Assembly: GCA_002438345.1 (NCBI GenBank)
Contig: DJUJ01000170.1
Coordinates: forward strand, 11,071-18,678
Direction of reading: 5' to 3'
DNA: 7,608 nt
Source: Paenibacillus sp. UBA6285
GTDB taxonomy: Bacteria > Bacillota > Bacilli > Paenibacillales > Paenibacillaceae
Shown here in pieces: positions 6,594-7,608 of the stretch (its first letter is position 1; every line of letters begins with the position of its first letter). A program made the translations under genes and the position numbers. Below the pieces are notes generated by a model. It searched no databases. It was not told the DNA's origin and saw only the letters and a list, made by a program, of their open reading frames with translations.

Positions 6594-7391
6594 CTACGCA
6601 TGTATATCTCTTTTTCCAAACGATATATAGGTGACAGACAAACTGATGGCTATAATAATCACAGGGATCAATACTACTTCCATAAAGCTCTTTGCACCGG
6701 TCAGGACTATGTGTTGCGAGTTGACAACATAGATTCCGGAAAATTTCATAATTTGGGTCGTTAAGGTATGGTCTGAAACAGCCCTTAACAATGCAGAGGA
6801 CGCATCACGGAAGTAACCCGATATCATGAAATCACCGAATACAATTAGAAAAGTTACAACCACCGCCGAGGCCGTTCTTTTAATAAGAATACCTACCATA
6901 ATGATTAGAGCCGCATAAGCTGATAAATAAAGGACATTTAATCCCAATACATGAGAAACCTGAATCAAGTCAGCATTTAAATTATGATTACCGATGTCAG
7001 TCCCGATCATTAAGGCAGCTATCATATAAGTGAGATAAAACGCTCCTGTAAATTGTAAAATCCACCATATAATAATTTTTAAGACAGAAAGGTATTTCCC
7101 CGTTATATAGATGAACCTACTTTGTCCTGATGCGAGGATAACTTTGATAGATCCATATTCAAATCCTTCGGTTGCAAAAAAACATACGTAGACTGGAATT
7201 ATAAAATAAAAAAATAAAGATAAAGGCGTCACAATCGTTAAGGGTTCTGCGAGATTACCGATTTCAAAACCAGCTTTACTGCCAATCCAGAATGCTAATA
7301 CCAGGCTGGCTATAAGAAACAGCAAAGAAATACCCTTAAACATGGTATCCCTTTTTATATAGTAAGACTCAGCTCTCAGAAAATCCCTCAT
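6594..7391 (-). CDS. ABC-2 type transporter permease, BcrB/lantibiotic-immunity-like
   Basis: This is a 265-aa membrane subunit with six likely helices at about 19-37, 52-72, 102-130, 148-170, 173-191 and 237-257. After helix 2 it carries the typical ABC-2 motif, here FEYGSIKVILASGQSRFIYITGK (77-99), in which the E-x-G-(S/T)-I-K and SR(x)4-6K pattern is conserved; this region contacts the ATPase. Length and topology match permeases of bacitracin-resistance and lantibiotic self-immunity transporters, which usually work with a separate ATPase. That ATPase is encoded 3 nt upstream; AGGAG inside its 3' end, 8 nt before the ATG, serves the permease. Only one permease is visible, so it may act as a homodimer or pair with a distant subunit. 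Substrate specificity is inferred from family resemblance only. Confidence 0.88.
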   Translation of the reverse strand: MRDFLRAESYYIKRDTMFKGISLLFLIASLVLAFWIGSKAGFEIGNLAEPLTIVTPLSLFFYFIIPVYVCFFATEGFEYGSIKVILASGQSRFIYITGKYLSVLKIIIWWILQFTGAFYLTYMIAALMIGTDIGNHNLNADLIQVSHVLGLNVLYLSAYAALIIMVGILIKRTASAVVVTFLIVFGDFMISGYFRDASSALLRAVSDHTLTTQIMKFSGIYVVNSQHIVLTGAKSFMEVVLIPVIIIAISLSVTYISFGKRDIHA

Positions 7392-7394
7392 TGC

Positions 7395-7608
7395 TCATTC
7401 TCCTATCAGATCCATGTAATAGTTCTCAAGATTTGCAGTGGACAGGTTGATTCCTTCAAGTGGAATCCCATGTCTAATTAACGTTGACATTAATTGTTCA
7501 AGATCTGTCAAATCCTTGGGAACCAATATTTCACCGGAACCTGACAATGTGATCGAATGAATATTAAGATCGTTCTTAAGCACGTTTATTGCAGCTGCTG
7601 TTTCAACG
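7395..7608 (-). CDS. ABC transporter ATPase, C-terminal fragment (BcrA/LanF-like)
   Basis: Only the last 70 codons are in the window; the frame is open to the right edge, so this gene is cut by the window and not truncated in nature. GTG at 7583 lies within the open frame and is unlikely to be a true start. The visible part lacks the Walker and signature motifs. It shows a regulatory-type tail: a beta-strand segment (SITLSGSGEILVP), a helix with DLEQLMSTLIRHGI, and the end STANLENYYMDLIGE. This matches the usual C-terminus of ATPases for peptide-antibiotic resistance transporters, where a short helix after a (S/N)LE-x-x-(Y/F) motif closes the protein. The stop is 3 nt before the permease ATG, which strongly links the two. 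Confidence 0.8.
   Translation of the reverse strand, partial: VETAAAINVLKNDLNIHSITLSGSGEILVPKDLTDLEQLMSTLIRHGIPLEGINLSTANLENYYMDLIGE

Noticed and set aside
7200..7225. A-rich stretch resembling a promoter or UP element
   Set aside because: It lies within the permease coding frame and encodes a hydrophobic helix (FFYFI type codons), which explains the composition.

Overview
The window looks like chromosomal DNA of a low-to-moderate-GC Gram-positive bacterium (Bacillota, perhaps Paenibacillus-like). I infer this from strong AGGAGG-type ribosome binding sites, the codon style, and the two-component/ABC-transporter gene arrangement. The genus call is a low-confidence impression. No RNA gene, CRISPR array, insertion sequence or phage gene was seen.

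Layout: (1) Positions 1-4486, minus strand, hold a signalling-plus-transport cluster transcribed right to left. It runs OmpR-type response regulator (3800-4486), sensor histidine kinase (2523-3797), a 159-bp gap, MacB/LolD-type ABC ATPase (1590-2363), then a large FtsX/MacB-type permease that starts at 1587 and runs off the left edge (529 codons visible). Adjacent genes within each pair are only 2 nt apart. (2) A 68-bp divergent intergenic region (4487-4554) carries a candidate promoter and a run of nine G residues that doubles as the ribosome binding site of (3) a plus-strand serine hydrolase of the beta-lactamase/PBP-like family (4555-5817), which ends in a bidirectional hairpin terminator. 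(4) A convergent minus-strand gene (5876-6235) encodes a small four-helix membrane protein of unknown function. (5) A second minus-strand ABC module enters from the right edge: the C-terminus of a BcrA/LanF-like ATPase (7395-7608), an ABC-2-type permease (6594-7391), and a previously easy-to-miss hydrophobic mini-protein (6474-6575). The mini-protein's reading frame appears to continue, after a one-base shift, to 6341.

How they may work together: the two-component system probably senses an envelope stress, perhaps a peptide antimicrobial, and controls the adjacent FtsX-type exporter. The second ABC module resembles bacitracin/lantibiotic self-protection transporters. The hydrolase between them could act on a peptide or ester substrate in the cytoplasm, since it has no signal peptide. 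The grouping suggests an envelope-defence neighbourhood, but the substrates cannot be read from the sequence. The most unusual points are the G9 tract at the hydrolase start and the split mini-protein after the second permease. Neither proves a new system.
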